17,552 nt of DNA from Bacteroidota bacterium (GTDB lineage Bacteria; Bacteroidota; Bacteroidia; Bacteroidales; GCA-2748055): assembly GCA_030642565.1 (NCBI GenBank), contig DAOWNM010000013.1:1-17552 (forward strand). Reading direction: 5' to 3'. A program made the translations under genes and the position numbers. The notes under the pieces were generated by a model. It saw nothing but the letters and a program-made list of their open reading frames with translations. It had not been told where the DNA came from and did not search any database. Positions 7,025 to 15,205 of the stretch are shown in pieces (the stretch's first letter is position 1; every line of letters begins with the position of its first letter).

Positions 7025-8245
7025 TTGCATCAGACTGAAAGCAATAATCGAACGGTCAGGTTAGCGATTACGACCTATATCCTGAATATGGGCGGGATCA
7101 GTAATTTTATCATTGAACTGGGAAAATTTCTTAAATCAAATGGCTTCGAAGTGTCAGTTATATGCACCGACAGTAAGGGCAACTGGTTCAACAGAATCCA
7201 TCAGGAAGGATTTCAAGGCAAATATTTCAATTCCATTATTTACGAATGGATCCCTTTTGGCAGAGTCCTGTTCGCCCGGAAGATTGGACGTTACATGAGG
7301 CAGCAATCATTTGACTACATCATCAACAATCACAGTTTTTATATACATGCTGCAGCCGGGTATATGATCGACCGGAGCAGGATTATCCATGTGATTCACA
7401 ACCAGCTGGAGCAGATGGTGGAACGCGAATCCGATCCGCTTTCCGACAGGGTTGTGGGTGTAAGTCCCCGCATTGAGGAGCTGGCCCGCCAATACCTGCC
7501 TGAAGAGAAGGTCACTTCAATATTGAATGGGATCTCCCTTCCGGGGAAGACTCCACAGGAATATAGGAATTGCGCCGACAGGCCAAAGGATATTCTTTTT
7601 GTGGGACGGATAGACAACAGGCAAAAGGCCGTTTTTCTGATACCGGCCATTATGGCCTATCTTCTTGATCGTGATATCAGCGTGAAGATTACTATTGTGG
7701 GTGAGGGGCCCGATCTTGAAAAACTGAAGCAATTAACAGCAGATAAATCACTTTCAGAGTATGTCAGTTTCAAAGGGAGGGTGGACCCGGATAAAGTAAG
7801 TGATTATTATGATAAGCATAAGATTCTCCTGTTGCCATCAAATTTTGAAGGACACCCGCTTACTTTGATGGAGGCCATGGCACATGGCTGTGTTCCTGTC
7901 TCCTCGCTTCTTCCGCAGTGTACCGATATTTGTATTGAGCAGGGCAGCTCGGGGTACCTGGTGGATGTTGGAAAAGCAGATGAATTTGGACAACGTATCG
8001 CGGAACTGATTGCCAACCGGGACCTTCTAAATAATCTGAGTAAGAATGCATTGACAAGGGCCAGGGATCATTTCTCCAATACCGCTTCTCATCAGAAGTA
8101 TCTTGAACTCATACAATCTTTTGAAGGCAGGAAAATGGAGAGGGCCGGGTACCCGTTAATAAACAGGAAGTATATGACCTGGAAAGAGATTGTCCCTTTT
8201 CGATTGGTCCTATTTCTTAAAAGAAAAATGTGGAGCACAAAATAG
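7025..8245 (+). CDS. Glycosyltransferase family 4 (TTG start)
   Basis: A 406-residue GT-B glycosyltransferase. The first strand VRLAITTYILNMGGISNFI (11-29) with its GG loop begins the acceptor domain. The donor domain has LFVGRIDNRQKA (191-202), IVGEGP (224-229) and PSNFEGHPLTLMEAMAHG (271-288), with the full E-x7-E pair E275/E283, so it should be active. No in-frame ATG precedes the first strand. The only usual start codon there is TTG at 7025, and the first ATG (7088, in NMGG) lies inside the conserved fold. TTG starts are uncommon in Bacteroidota, so either this is genuine or a frameshift separates the body from the ATG at 7008. It heads a plus-strand unit, one base before the flippase gene. 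It probably adds one sugar to the lipid-linked unit that the flippase exports; donor and linkage are unknown. Confidence 0.9.
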   Translation: MHQTESNNRTVRLAITTYILNMGGISNFIIELGKFLKSNGFEVSVICTDSKGNWFNRIHQEGFQGKYFNSIIYEWIPFGRVLFARKIGRYMRQQSFDYIINNHSFYIHAAAGYMIDRSRIIHVIHNQLEQMVERESDPLSDRVVGVSPRIEELARQYLPEEKVTSILNGISLPGKTPQEYRNCADRPKDILFVGRIDNRQKAVFLIPAIMAYLLDRDISVKITIVGEGPDLEKLKQLTADKSLSEYVSFKGRVDPDKVSDYYDKHKILLLPSNFEGHPLTLMEAMAHGCVPVSSLLPQCTDICIEQGSSGYLVDVGKADEFGQRIAELIANRDLLNNLSKNALTRARDHFSNTASHQKYLELIQSFEGRKMERAGYPLINRKYMTWKEIVPFRLVLFLKRKMWSTK

Positions 8246-8246
8246 T

Positions 8247-9746
8247 ATGGGGATAGTTATCAGGCAGAGCATAAAGGGTTCCATTGTTAGTTACGTGGGA
8301 GCAGTTATTGGAATGGTCTCCACCATCTTTATCTATCCCTATTTTCTGAGTCCGGAGTTAATTGGACTGAACCGTATTTTAATTGATTCTGCCTTCCTGT
8401 TTGCTTTTATTGCCCAGATTGGGATTCCCAACGCGATCATCCGGTTCACTCCCCAGCTTAAAAAAATGGGATTGATCAGGGAGGCGTACAGGTATGCCCT
8501 GCTTTTGCCGGTTATCAGTTTTGTTTTCTTTGGCACCCTGGTTTATCTGGGAAAGGACTACTTCCAGGGTTTTTTCACTGAAAATTCACCACTATTCAGC
8601 AAATTTTTTCTTCTGATTATCCCTTTCGGCTTGGTCTGCATCTATATGAATATCATTGAAAACTTTGTGGTCTCCTATCACCGGATAACCATCCCAAAAC
8701 TGATCCGGGATATCATCCTCAGGTTTCTCCTGATAGGGTCGGCCCTACTATTCTTCTACCTGCAATTGTCAATTGATCTTTATGTGATGCTTGTGATTGT
8801 CTCGTATGCGCTGGCAGTGTTGATTCTGTTTTCATACTTCAAGCGCCTGCAACGTATCATGACACCGCGAGAAAAGAGAAAGGGCATACCAAAGGAGATT
8901 TTACGGACTGTTTTTCCATATATGGGATTTATGCTGATTGCAGGTATTGGATCCAATATCGTCACAAAAGTTGATGCCTTTATGATCTCGTCGATGATTG
9001 GTCTTGGCAGTACAGGGATTTATACCATCAGTTTCTTCATGACCTCCATCATTGAAATTCCTTCACGGGCAACCCTACAGATAAGTGCCCCGTTTGTATC
9101 CGAAAGTCTTGAAAACAATGATATTCCAAAACTAAAGGATTTATATGTCCGGTACTCTTCGAATCAGGCAATAATTGGGGGACTCCTTCTTGTTATACTA
9201 TGGGCCAATATTAACAGCATATTTTTCCTGATGCCAAATGGAGATGTTTATTCAGCCGGTAAATATGTTGTACTGTTTATCGGTCTTGGAAAGTTAATCG
9301 ATGTGACTACCGGTATAAATAATGTGATACTGATCTATTCAAAGTATCACAGGTACCTGATTCTTTTTGTTCTGGCCCTCGGTATCATTACAGTAACAGG
9401 GAATTACATCTTAATACCCATCCTTGGAATAACCGGAGCTGCTATTGCATCTCTCGCCTCCTACTTTATAATCAATACAGTAGTTATTTTGTTTATCTAT
9501 AACAGATTAGGAATCCAGCCATTTACACTTAAAACTCTTAAGATTATCTCACTAGTCTTATTGGCCTTTTTAATAAACTTTCTTCTTCCTACCCTTGATA
9601 ACTGGTTCCTTGATTCCCTGTACCGAAGTTTGATCCTGTTAGGTGTTTTTGTGGGATTTACTTACTTTTACAAGCTCTCTGACGACCTCAATTCAATTGT
9701 GTTGAAAGCATTTAACATGATGGGATTTGGCCGGAAAAGCAGATGA
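8247..9746 (+). CDS. Wzx-like oligosaccharide flippase
   Basis: A 499-residue integral membrane protein of the MOP superfamily (polysaccharide biosynthesis/flippase type), which moves lipid-linked oligosaccharides across the inner membrane. The opening MGIVIRQSIKGSIVSYVGAV is typical of Bacteroidota members. About 12-14 hydrophobic segments follow, with short basic loops such as the KRLQRIMTPREKRKG stretch between the two halves. The length is normal for the family. I chose the ATG at 8247, one base after the GT4 stop; a TTG at 8190 would add 19 residues translated from the overlapping GT4 gene. A GGAG at about 8231-8235 may serve as ribosome site. In its context it should flip the product of the nearby glycosyltransferases. 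No polymerase or O-antigen ligase is visible alongside, so the fate of the flipped unit is open. Confidence 0.92.
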   Translation: MGIVIRQSIKGSIVSYVGAVIGMVSTIFIYPYFLSPELIGLNRILIDSAFLFAFIAQIGIPNAIIRFTPQLKKMGLIREAYRYALLLPVISFVFFGTLVYLGKDYFQGFFTENSPLFSKFFLLIIPFGLVCIYMNIIENFVVSYHRITIPKLIRDIILRFLLIGSALLFFYLQLSIDLYVMLVIVSYALAVLILFSYFKRLQRIMTPREKRKGIPKEILRTVFPYMGFMLIAGIGSNIVTKVDAFMISSMIGLGSTGIYTISFFMTSIIEIPSRATLQISAPFVSESLENNDIPKLKDLYVRYSSNQAIIGGLLLVILWANINSIFFLMPNGDVYSAGKYVVLFIGLGKLIDVTTGINNVILIYSKYHRYLILFVLALGIITVTGNYILIPILGITGAAIASLASYFIINTVVILFIYNRLGIQPFTLKTLKIISLVLLAFLINFLLPTLDNWFLDSLYRSLILLGVFVGFTYFYKLSDDLNSIVLKAFNMMGFGRKSR

Positions 9747-9777
9747 AGAGATTGATAACAGATACAATAGGAATACC

Positions 9778-10527
9778 ATGCTGAACGTCATTAACTGGGT
9801 ACTGAAATTCTTCAAACTTAAACTAATACAACCAGGCAAGAGGATAGTTCCTGTTGATGTGGATAAGGATTTCATCGAAATACACAAACGGGCACAACCC
9901 TTTTCTATGGTTTCACCCGAAAGATTGTATGCTACACATCAGGCAATCAAATATGCAGAAGAGAACAATATTGAGGGCGATGTAGTTGAGTGTGGAGTCT
10001 GGAAAGGTGGCAATTCCATGGTAATGGCCATTACTCTTCTGAATTGTAACTCACAACAGAGGAACATATACATGTATGATACCTATGAGGGAATGGTCGA
10101 ACCCGGTATAAAGGATATTGATTTTAGGGGACGACATTCGAAAGGAGACTGGCAAAAACATCAGTCATCTGGAGTGAATAATTGGTGCTATTCCCCACTT
10201 GAAGATGTGAGGAAGAACATGGCTTCCACTGGTTACCCTATGGAAAAAATCCATTTTATCAAGGGGAAGGTGCAGGATACCATCCCGGCAGAAATACCCG
10301 ATAAAATTGCAGTCTTGCGTCTGGATACAGATTGGTATGATTCAACACATCATGAACTTGTTCATCTTTTCCCCAGACTTTCCGAAAAAGGGGTCTTGTT
10401 GATTGATGATTATGGGCATTGGAAGGGGCAGAGGGAGGCTGTGGATGAGTTTTTCGCAGATCATAAGTTCAAACCTCTCTTTAGTCGGACGGATTATTCC
10501 GGAAGAATGATGATCAAACTTGACTGA
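9778..10527 (+). CDS. TylF/MycF family O-methyltransferase
   Basis: A 249-residue protein of the TylF/MycF/NovP family, metal-dependent SAM enzymes first known for methylating sugar hydroxyls on macrolide antibiotics and also found in surface-glycan loci. Motifs are VECGVWKGG (70-78, SAM loop), DTYEGM (101-106), RLDTDWYDS (181-189) and LLIDDYGHWKGQ (207-218). The aspartates in the last two motifs correspond to the family's magnesium-binding residues, so it looks catalytically complete. I chose the ATG at 9778, with AGGAA four bases upstream; a TTG at 9727 would overlap the flippase and has no support. The gene sits 31 bases after the flippase and 29 bases before another glycosyltransferase, in the same direction. 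The likely substrate is a sugar of the locus's glycan; antibiotic biosynthesis is unlikely since no polyketide or peptide synthesis gene is nearby. Confidence 0.9.
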   Translation: MLNVINWVLKFFKLKLIQPGKRIVPVDVDKDFIEIHKRAQPFSMVSPERLYATHQAIKYAEENNIEGDVVECGVWKGGNSMVMAITLLNCNSQQRNIYMYDTYEGMVEPGIKDIDFRGRHSKGDWQKHQSSGVNNWCYSPLEDVRKNMASTGYPMEKIHFIKGKVQDTIPAEIPDKIAVLRLDTDWYDSTHHELVHLFPRLSEKGVLLIDDYGHWKGQREAVDEFFADHKFKPLFSRTDYSGRMMIKLD

Positions 10528-10556
10528 GAGCAATAGCTTATCAGTATATTAATCAT

Positions 10557-11783
10557 ATGAAGGTTACATTAATATTCAGTGGGCTGCCACATTATCTGAT
10601 TGCGCTATTAGACAGGCTGGTGTCGTCGCATGGAATGGATGTGAGTTTGATTATTCCCAGGAAGAGAGGGATATCCCTGGGCGAGGGTATCGAGCTTGGC
10701 GATGCAGAGAGCGACTATCTGTTTTCAATCTATCACCTGGACGAATTCCGGGGAAAGTTGAAAAAGCCCTATTTCCGGAACTTGCATGTAACCCTTAACG
10801 AAATCTCACCAGATATTCTGGTCATCGGTTGGCCCTATATCATTAACTACTACTTTGATTCCAACTTGCGTAAAATCATGAAAAAGAATAATATTTCATT
10901 GGTTTACAGGGAGATCCCATTTATGGTAGCCCCGAAAAACCAGGCTATGAAATATTACAGGAAACACCCCATTTTGAATGAAAACCTTGAGGTGGATAAT
11001 CCTGTGGGACTGATGTTTTATCCATGGGCTTTTGGCCTTAACCAGATGAGGAAAAGATACTACAGGTTGGTCGATGCGACCATGATCTACGCCAGTCATG
11101 GGTTTGAAATTCAAGAAGGATTTGGGATAGACCGGGACAATATATTCCTGACCTACAATTCGCCCGATACGGACAAGATAGCAAAAACCCGAAATCAACT
11201 GAAGGAACAGGGTGTTTTGGTTGCAAATCCCAAAAGAATCCTGCACCTGGGCCGTCTTGTTAAGTGGAAACGTGTCGATCTGCTTATTGAAGCGGTATCT
11301 CAACTCTCTGCTAAGCATGATACCATTGAACTGTATATCATTGGAGCAGGTCCGGAAGAGCAAAATCTAAAGCGCCTTGCTGAACTAAAAGCTCCTGGTG
11401 GCAGGATAAAATTCCTTGGAAGCATCTATGATCCTGAGGATCTGGCAAAGGAGATCATCGCTTCTGCTATCTATGTTCTTGCGGGAATGGGAGGATTATC
11501 TATCAACGAAGCCATGGCATTTGGAAAACCCGTTATATGTTCGAAGTGCGACGGTACCGAAAGAGATCTTGTGATTGATGGTGTCAACGGTTTGTATTTT
11601 CAGGAAGGAGATGCTTTTGATTTAGCCTCAAAAATAGATATGTTACTGAACGATCCGGTTAAAATTCAGGCCATGGGAGAAAATGCACAACCACTAACAG
11701 ACGAAAAGATCAACCTGGAAATCATTACTCAACGGTTTGCGAACTGCTTTGAGCATCTTATGCAAAAAACAGAGAATAAATAG
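10557..11783 (+). CDS. Glycosyltransferase family 4
   Basis: A 408-residue GT-B glycosyltransferase. The N-terminal half is divergent: it begins MKVTLIFSGLPHYLIALLDRL and has no obvious subgroup signature. The C-terminal donor domain is clear, with LGRLVKWKRVDLL (231-243), IIGAGPE (261-267) and LAGMGGLSINEAMAFGKPVIC (308-328). The second acidic residue of the GT4 pair is present (E318), but G310 stands where the first would be. Other GT4 enzymes with a GMGGL loop share this, so it does not prove inactivity. No signal peptide or transmembrane segment is evident. It lies between two methyltransferase genes with 29- and 19-base spacers, all in one direction. The long N-terminal domain probably recognises a specific acceptor, which I cannot name. 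Confidence 0.88.
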   Translation: MKVTLIFSGLPHYLIALLDRLVSSHGMDVSLIIPRKRGISLGEGIELGDAESDYLFSIYHLDEFRGKLKKPYFRNLHVTLNEISPDILVIGWPYIINYYFDSNLRKIMKKNNISLVYREIPFMVAPKNQAMKYYRKHPILNENLEVDNPVGLMFYPWAFGLNQMRKRYYRLVDATMIYASHGFEIQEGFGIDRDNIFLTYNSPDTDKIAKTRNQLKEQGVLVANPKRILHLGRLVKWKRVDLLIEAVSQLSAKHDTIELYIIGAGPEEQNLKRLAELKAPGGRIKFLGSIYDPEDLAKEIIASAIYVLAGMGGLSINEAMAFGKPVICSKCDGTERDLVIDGVNGLYFQEGDAFDLASKIDMLLNDPVKIQAMGENAQPLTDEKINLEIITQRFANCFEHLMQKTENK

Positions 11784-11802
11784 TACAATTTGATATATAA
11801 TC

Positions 11803-12675
11803 ATGGGATTTGATATTAATGGAGTAAGACTCCTCCTTCATGCAAAACAGCTTGAAGTAAATTTTGATAAAGTTGTTACAATAGGTCGGCAAATATTATA
11901 TCTGAAAGAGAAGGAACTGACGCGTCTGTTAATTCAGGCTGGTTTAGCAGATGCTGATAGCATCGAATCTTTCCCGGTTAATAGTCATGCTGAATCGTTT
12001 CTCAAATTGCTGGGAGCTAAAGTCACTGATTCCCTGGATGCCTCCGCTTACGAAGGGGCAACAATAATACATGACTTAAATTTGCCTTTACCAAAAGAGC
12101 TGTCTTCAAAATATTCATTAGTGATTGATGGTGGAAGTCTGGAGCATGTTTTCAATTTTCCAGCTGCGATTAAAAATTGTATGGATCTAATCGAGAAAGA
12201 TGGGTATTATATAGGACTTACGCCTGCCAATAACTTCTTAGGTCATGGTTTCTATCAGTTCAGTCCCGAACTGTACCATAGAATCTTCTGTCAGTCTAAC
12301 GGATTTAGAATGATTAAAATGTATCTGTATGTTGATCGTAAAGGGGCATCATTTTACGAAGTAATGGATCCTTTAGAATTAAAGCAACGGGTCATCATGG
12401 CCAATTCATCCCCATCTTTTCTATTTGTAGCTGCCCAGAAGAGTGAAGAAAAAGAGGTTTTTAAGATAGTTCCGCAACAGAGTGATTATGAGCATATAGT
12501 ATGGAATAGTAAGAGACATGATAATCCTTCAGGCCAGGGCAAGCAAAAAACCACGAAAGTAGTTAAGCTAAAGAGGAAGATGATTGATATATACAGAAGA
12601 CATGTCCGGGTAACGGGCAATAGCAATCCACAATTCGTTAGAAAGATAGATCTTGATCTGACCAATAATAAGTAA
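11803..12675 (+). CDS. Class I SAM methyltransferase-like protein with weak motif I
   Basis: A 290-residue protein resembling a group of class I methyltransferase-like proteins in polysaccharide loci. It begins MGFDINGVRLLLHAKQL, followed by VVTIGRQ (24-30) where a glycine-rich SAM loop might be expected but is not clearly formed. Then come SLDASAYEGAT (77-87, with D79 as the likely ribose-binding acid), HDLNLPLP (90-97), VIDGGSLEHVFNFP (107-120, the strand before the active site) and GLTPANNFLGHGFYQFSPEL (138-157). The last third is less conserved, and residues 247-270 form a basic, lysine/arginine-rich tail. Methyl transfer to a glycan is the best guess; binding without catalysis is also possible. 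Base composition is visibly more AT-rich than the T9SS and YfhO genes, which hints at separate origin. The stop lies six bases from that of the convergent YfhO gene. Confidence 0.72.
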   Translation: MGFDINGVRLLLHAKQLEVNFDKVVTIGRQILYLKEKELTRLLIQAGLADADSIESFPVNSHAESFLKLLGAKVTDSLDASAYEGATIIHDLNLPLPKELSSKYSLVIDGGSLEHVFNFPAAIKNCMDLIEKDGYYIGLTPANNFLGHGFYQFSPELYHRIFCQSNGFRMIKMYLYVDRKGASFYEVMDPLELKQRVIMANSSPSFLFVAAQKSEEKEVFKIVPQQSDYEHIVWNSKRHDNPSGQGKQKTTKVVKLKRKMIDIYRRHVRVTGNSNPQFVRKIDLDLTNNK

Positions 12676-12681
12676 TGGGCA

Positions 12682-15195
12682 CTATTCTTTCCGGGAGTAA
12701 AAATAGAAACCAACACCACCCAGTAACAGCAGTAACACCAGCCAGGATCCCATGAAGGAGATTTTTTCCCCTTTTTCAAAAGGCTTAAAAACAAATGAGA
12801 ATTCAACAGTGTGCTCTCCCGCTTCCACCGGCAGGGCACGTAGTATATAATTGGCCCTCAAAAGCGGAGCAGGCTCTCCGTCGATGGTTGCCTGCCAGCC
12901 TCCTTCATAGTAAATATCGGAAAAAACCACCAGTGAATGCTGGTCAAGCGATACATTGTAGGTCATTTGGTTTGGCCGGTATTCTGACAGCACAACAGTT
13001 CCGGTAGCCTCTTCATGCCTGAGATCGTCCGATACCAGCTCTTCAAACCGTTTGTCCACTACCGCCACCCTGGTAAGATCGGTGTTTCCAAGTGCTATGT
13101 ACTCCTCATCGGCATTCTCAACTAACCTGAAGTCATTCACCAACCAGCCATGACCCATGGCATGCTGATTTCTGAGGGGCTGGGATGAAGGATTCAGGAT
13201 AAAATACTTGGTATTGAGCATGTTCAGCACCTGCTGGGCAGCCAGTACAGAATCCACCTGCATGGGGGTGGGCTGTGCATTCAGGACCCCAATGATGTTC
13301 TGCAGGCCCTGCGACAGGTAGACATTAATCAGATCCTGGTATCTCCTCATTTTAATGCCATGATACCCCCCGATGGATTTGTGGTGATAAGAGGTAGTTC
13401 CATCCTGCCATGGGGATACGGTTAGATTGGCCACCCTGTAGTGAATATCCGGATCCTGGAGAATGAACTCGTCGGCCGGGGTCATGGCCATGGTATTGTC
13501 ATGCTGCCTTTTTGAGATAAAATTATCCTTGTTCAGGTAGCGATGGTCGATTAACCAGAGATCAACAGTAACAAGCAGCGCAAGTCCGGCAAGGAACCAT
13601 GCCAGCTTCAGTTTTTTACTGGCAAAGTACCAGGTGAGTACAAAGGCCATTGCAATCAGGACAAAGCTACGAATGGCATCGTGTCGGAAAATATATATTC
13701 TTGCTGCTTCCAGTTCATCCATGAATTGTCTGAATTGAGATGCATACTGCACATTGGCACCCTGCAACTGCTGATTAAATACCTGTTGTTCCCGGTCCGA
13801 GAAAAAGTTAAACAGGCTGGGGAACAGGAAAAAGAGCAGGGAGAGACCTCCTGTAAGACCGAATGCCACCAGGAGTTGTTTCCTGTTTTTCAGGATCAGT
13901 TCAGGTTCCTTTACGATCCGGTCAATGGCCATAAAGGCCAGTAACGGGATGTTAAAGCAGACGATGACCAGGGTCATCTCCACGGTTCGGAATTTATTGT
14001 ACAACGGTACATGATCCAGGAAGAAATGGGATAATGCCGGGAAATTATTGCCCCAGGCCAGCATAATAGAGAGCAGGCTGCTGATAATGATCCACCAGCG
14101 CATGGGCCCTTTGATAAGGAAAAGTCCAAGGACAAAGAAAAACACCACAATGGCACCCGAATAGTTGTCGCCCGAAGTGGATGCTTTTGCACCCCAGTAC
14201 TGGTTCTGTCCGGCAATGGTCTCTTTGAATTGCGGACTCACCTTCTCCATGGCTTTTTCATTCTCTCCCAGTGCCCCTGTTTTACCGCCGGTCATATAGG
14301 GGATCATCAGCGAGAAGGTTTCCGCTTTTCCATAGCTCCAGCTTAGGGCATAATCACTGTCCAGTCCGGAAGTCTGGTTTTCCTGGTTCAGGGTAAGCTC
14401 AGGCTTTCCCCTGATACTCTGTTTGGCGATCTCGTAGTTGACCCAGAGGCTGGAGAAGTTTGGAAGCAGTGCCAGTACAGCTGCAACAATGAGAACTGCT
14501 GATGCGGTAAGGTATCTCCTGAGCTGTTTTTCGAGAAAAGCAAACACCCCTTTGGAGAGCACGATAATCAATGATAGAAGCAGCAGGTAATAGGTGATTT
14601 GCAGGTGGTTGTAGTATAATTCGATTCCCAGCCCGAGCGTGAAAATAAGTCCCCCGACCAGGTACTTACCTCTGTAGGTAAGCAGAATCCCTGCCACTAC
14701 CGGTGCCATGAACGCAATGGCGTAGGCTTTGTTGATGTGGCCGGGTTCCAGGATGATCAGGTTGTATGAGGAGAGTGCAAATGCGATGGCTCCAATGGCG
14801 CTCAACCATGGAGAGAGCCGCAAGGTAAGCAGCAGAATATAGAAACATAGAAGGTAGGCGAAAAGGATGGCAATGGGATTGGCCGAGCCGGTTCCCAGGC
14901 GCAAAACTTTTGCTATTTCTCTGAATATGGTGGTTTTTGCTCCTGTTGGACCCACATGAAAGGCGGGCATTCCCGAAAATTGTGAATTGGTCCACTGTGA
15001 AGATTCCCCTGTCTCTTCTTGATAATTCATTAACTCTTGCCTTACACCTTCAAACTGGGTCATATCATGTTGGGAAAGCACCTTACCATCAAGTACCGGG
15101 CTCATATATGCCAGGGCAAGAGCCAGAAAACCGGCCAGAATAATTAAATGGGTTCTGGAAAATGTTTTAAGAGATGCGATCAGCGCTTCTTTCAT
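12682..15195 (-). CDS. YfhO family multi-pass membrane protein
   Basis: A large integral membrane protein of 837 residues in the YfhO family. The Bacillus subtilis member is linked to glycosylation of lipoteichoic acid; the role in Bacteroidota is not established. About 14 hydrophobic segments can be counted. The first lies near residues 17-36, most fall in the first two thirds, and one closes the protein just before the final YSRKE. An extracytoplasmic loop after the first segment contains LSQHDMTQFEG and the SGMPAFH stretch, familiar from Bacteroidota homologues. A soluble, beta-rich domain of roughly 250 residues precedes the last helix, ending with FSDIYYEGGWQATIDGEPAP. The architecture suggests a GT-C-like polyprenyl-sugar-dependent transferase, by inference. 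I chose the ATG at 15195, ten bases after the glyS stop; a TTG at 15225 would overlap glyS. It probably shares the glyS transcript. Confidence 0.9.
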   Translation of the reverse strand: MKEALIASLKTFSRTHLIILAGFLALALAYMSPVLDGKVLSQHDMTQFEGVRQELMNYQEETGESSQWTNSQFSGMPAFHVGPTGAKTTIFREIAKVLRLGTGSANPIAILFAYLLCFYILLLTLRLSPWLSAIGAIAFALSSYNLIILEPGHINKAYAIAFMAPVVAGILLTYRGKYLVGGLIFTLGLGIELYYNHLQITYYLLLLSLIIVLSKGVFAFLEKQLRRYLTASAVLIVAAVLALLPNFSSLWVNYEIAKQSIRGKPELTLNQENQTSGLDSDYALSWSYGKAETFSLMIPYMTGGKTGALGENEKAMEKVSPQFKETIAGQNQYWGAKASTSGDNYSGAIVVFFFVLGLFLIKGPMRWWIIISSLLSIMLAWGNNFPALSHFFLDHVPLYNKFRTVEMTLVIVCFNIPLLAFMAIDRIVKEPELILKNRKQLLVAFGLTGGLSLLFFLFPSLFNFFSDREQQVFNQQLQGANVQYASQFRQFMDELEAARIYIFRHDAIRSFVLIAMAFVLTWYFASKKLKLAWFLAGLALLVTVDLWLIDHRYLNKDNFISKRQHDNTMAMTPADEFILQDPDIHYRVANLTVSPWQDGTTSYHHKSIGGYHGIKMRRYQDLINVYLSQGLQNIIGVLNAQPTPMQVDSVLAAQQVLNMLNTKYFILNPSSQPLRNQHAMGHGWLVNDFRLVENADEEYIALGNTDLTRVAVVDKRFEELVSDDLRHEEATGTVVLSEYRPNQMTYNVSLDQHSLVVFSDIYYEGGWQATIDGEPAPLLRANYILRALPVEAGEHTVEFSFVFKPFEKGEKISFMGSWLVLLLLLGGVGFYFYSRKE

Positions 15196-15205
15196 ATCCT
15201 GTAAA

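Noticed and set aside
8190..8246. TTG-initiated extension of the flippase
   Set aside because: It overlaps the end of the upstream GT4 gene, and the ATG at 8247 gives the usual family N-terminus.
9727..9777. TTG-initiated extension of the TylF-type gene
   Set aside because: It overlaps the flippase; the ATG at 9778 has a Shine-Dalgarno-like AGGAA upstream.
11784..11792. TACAATTTG before the last methyltransferase gene as a promoter box
   Set aside because: It has three bases between TA and TTTG where the consensus has two, and I found no matching upstream box.
12660..12700. Possible bidirectional terminator between the convergent methyltransferase and YfhO genes
   Set aside because: Only six bases separate the stops, and I found no convincing inverted repeat with a T-run.
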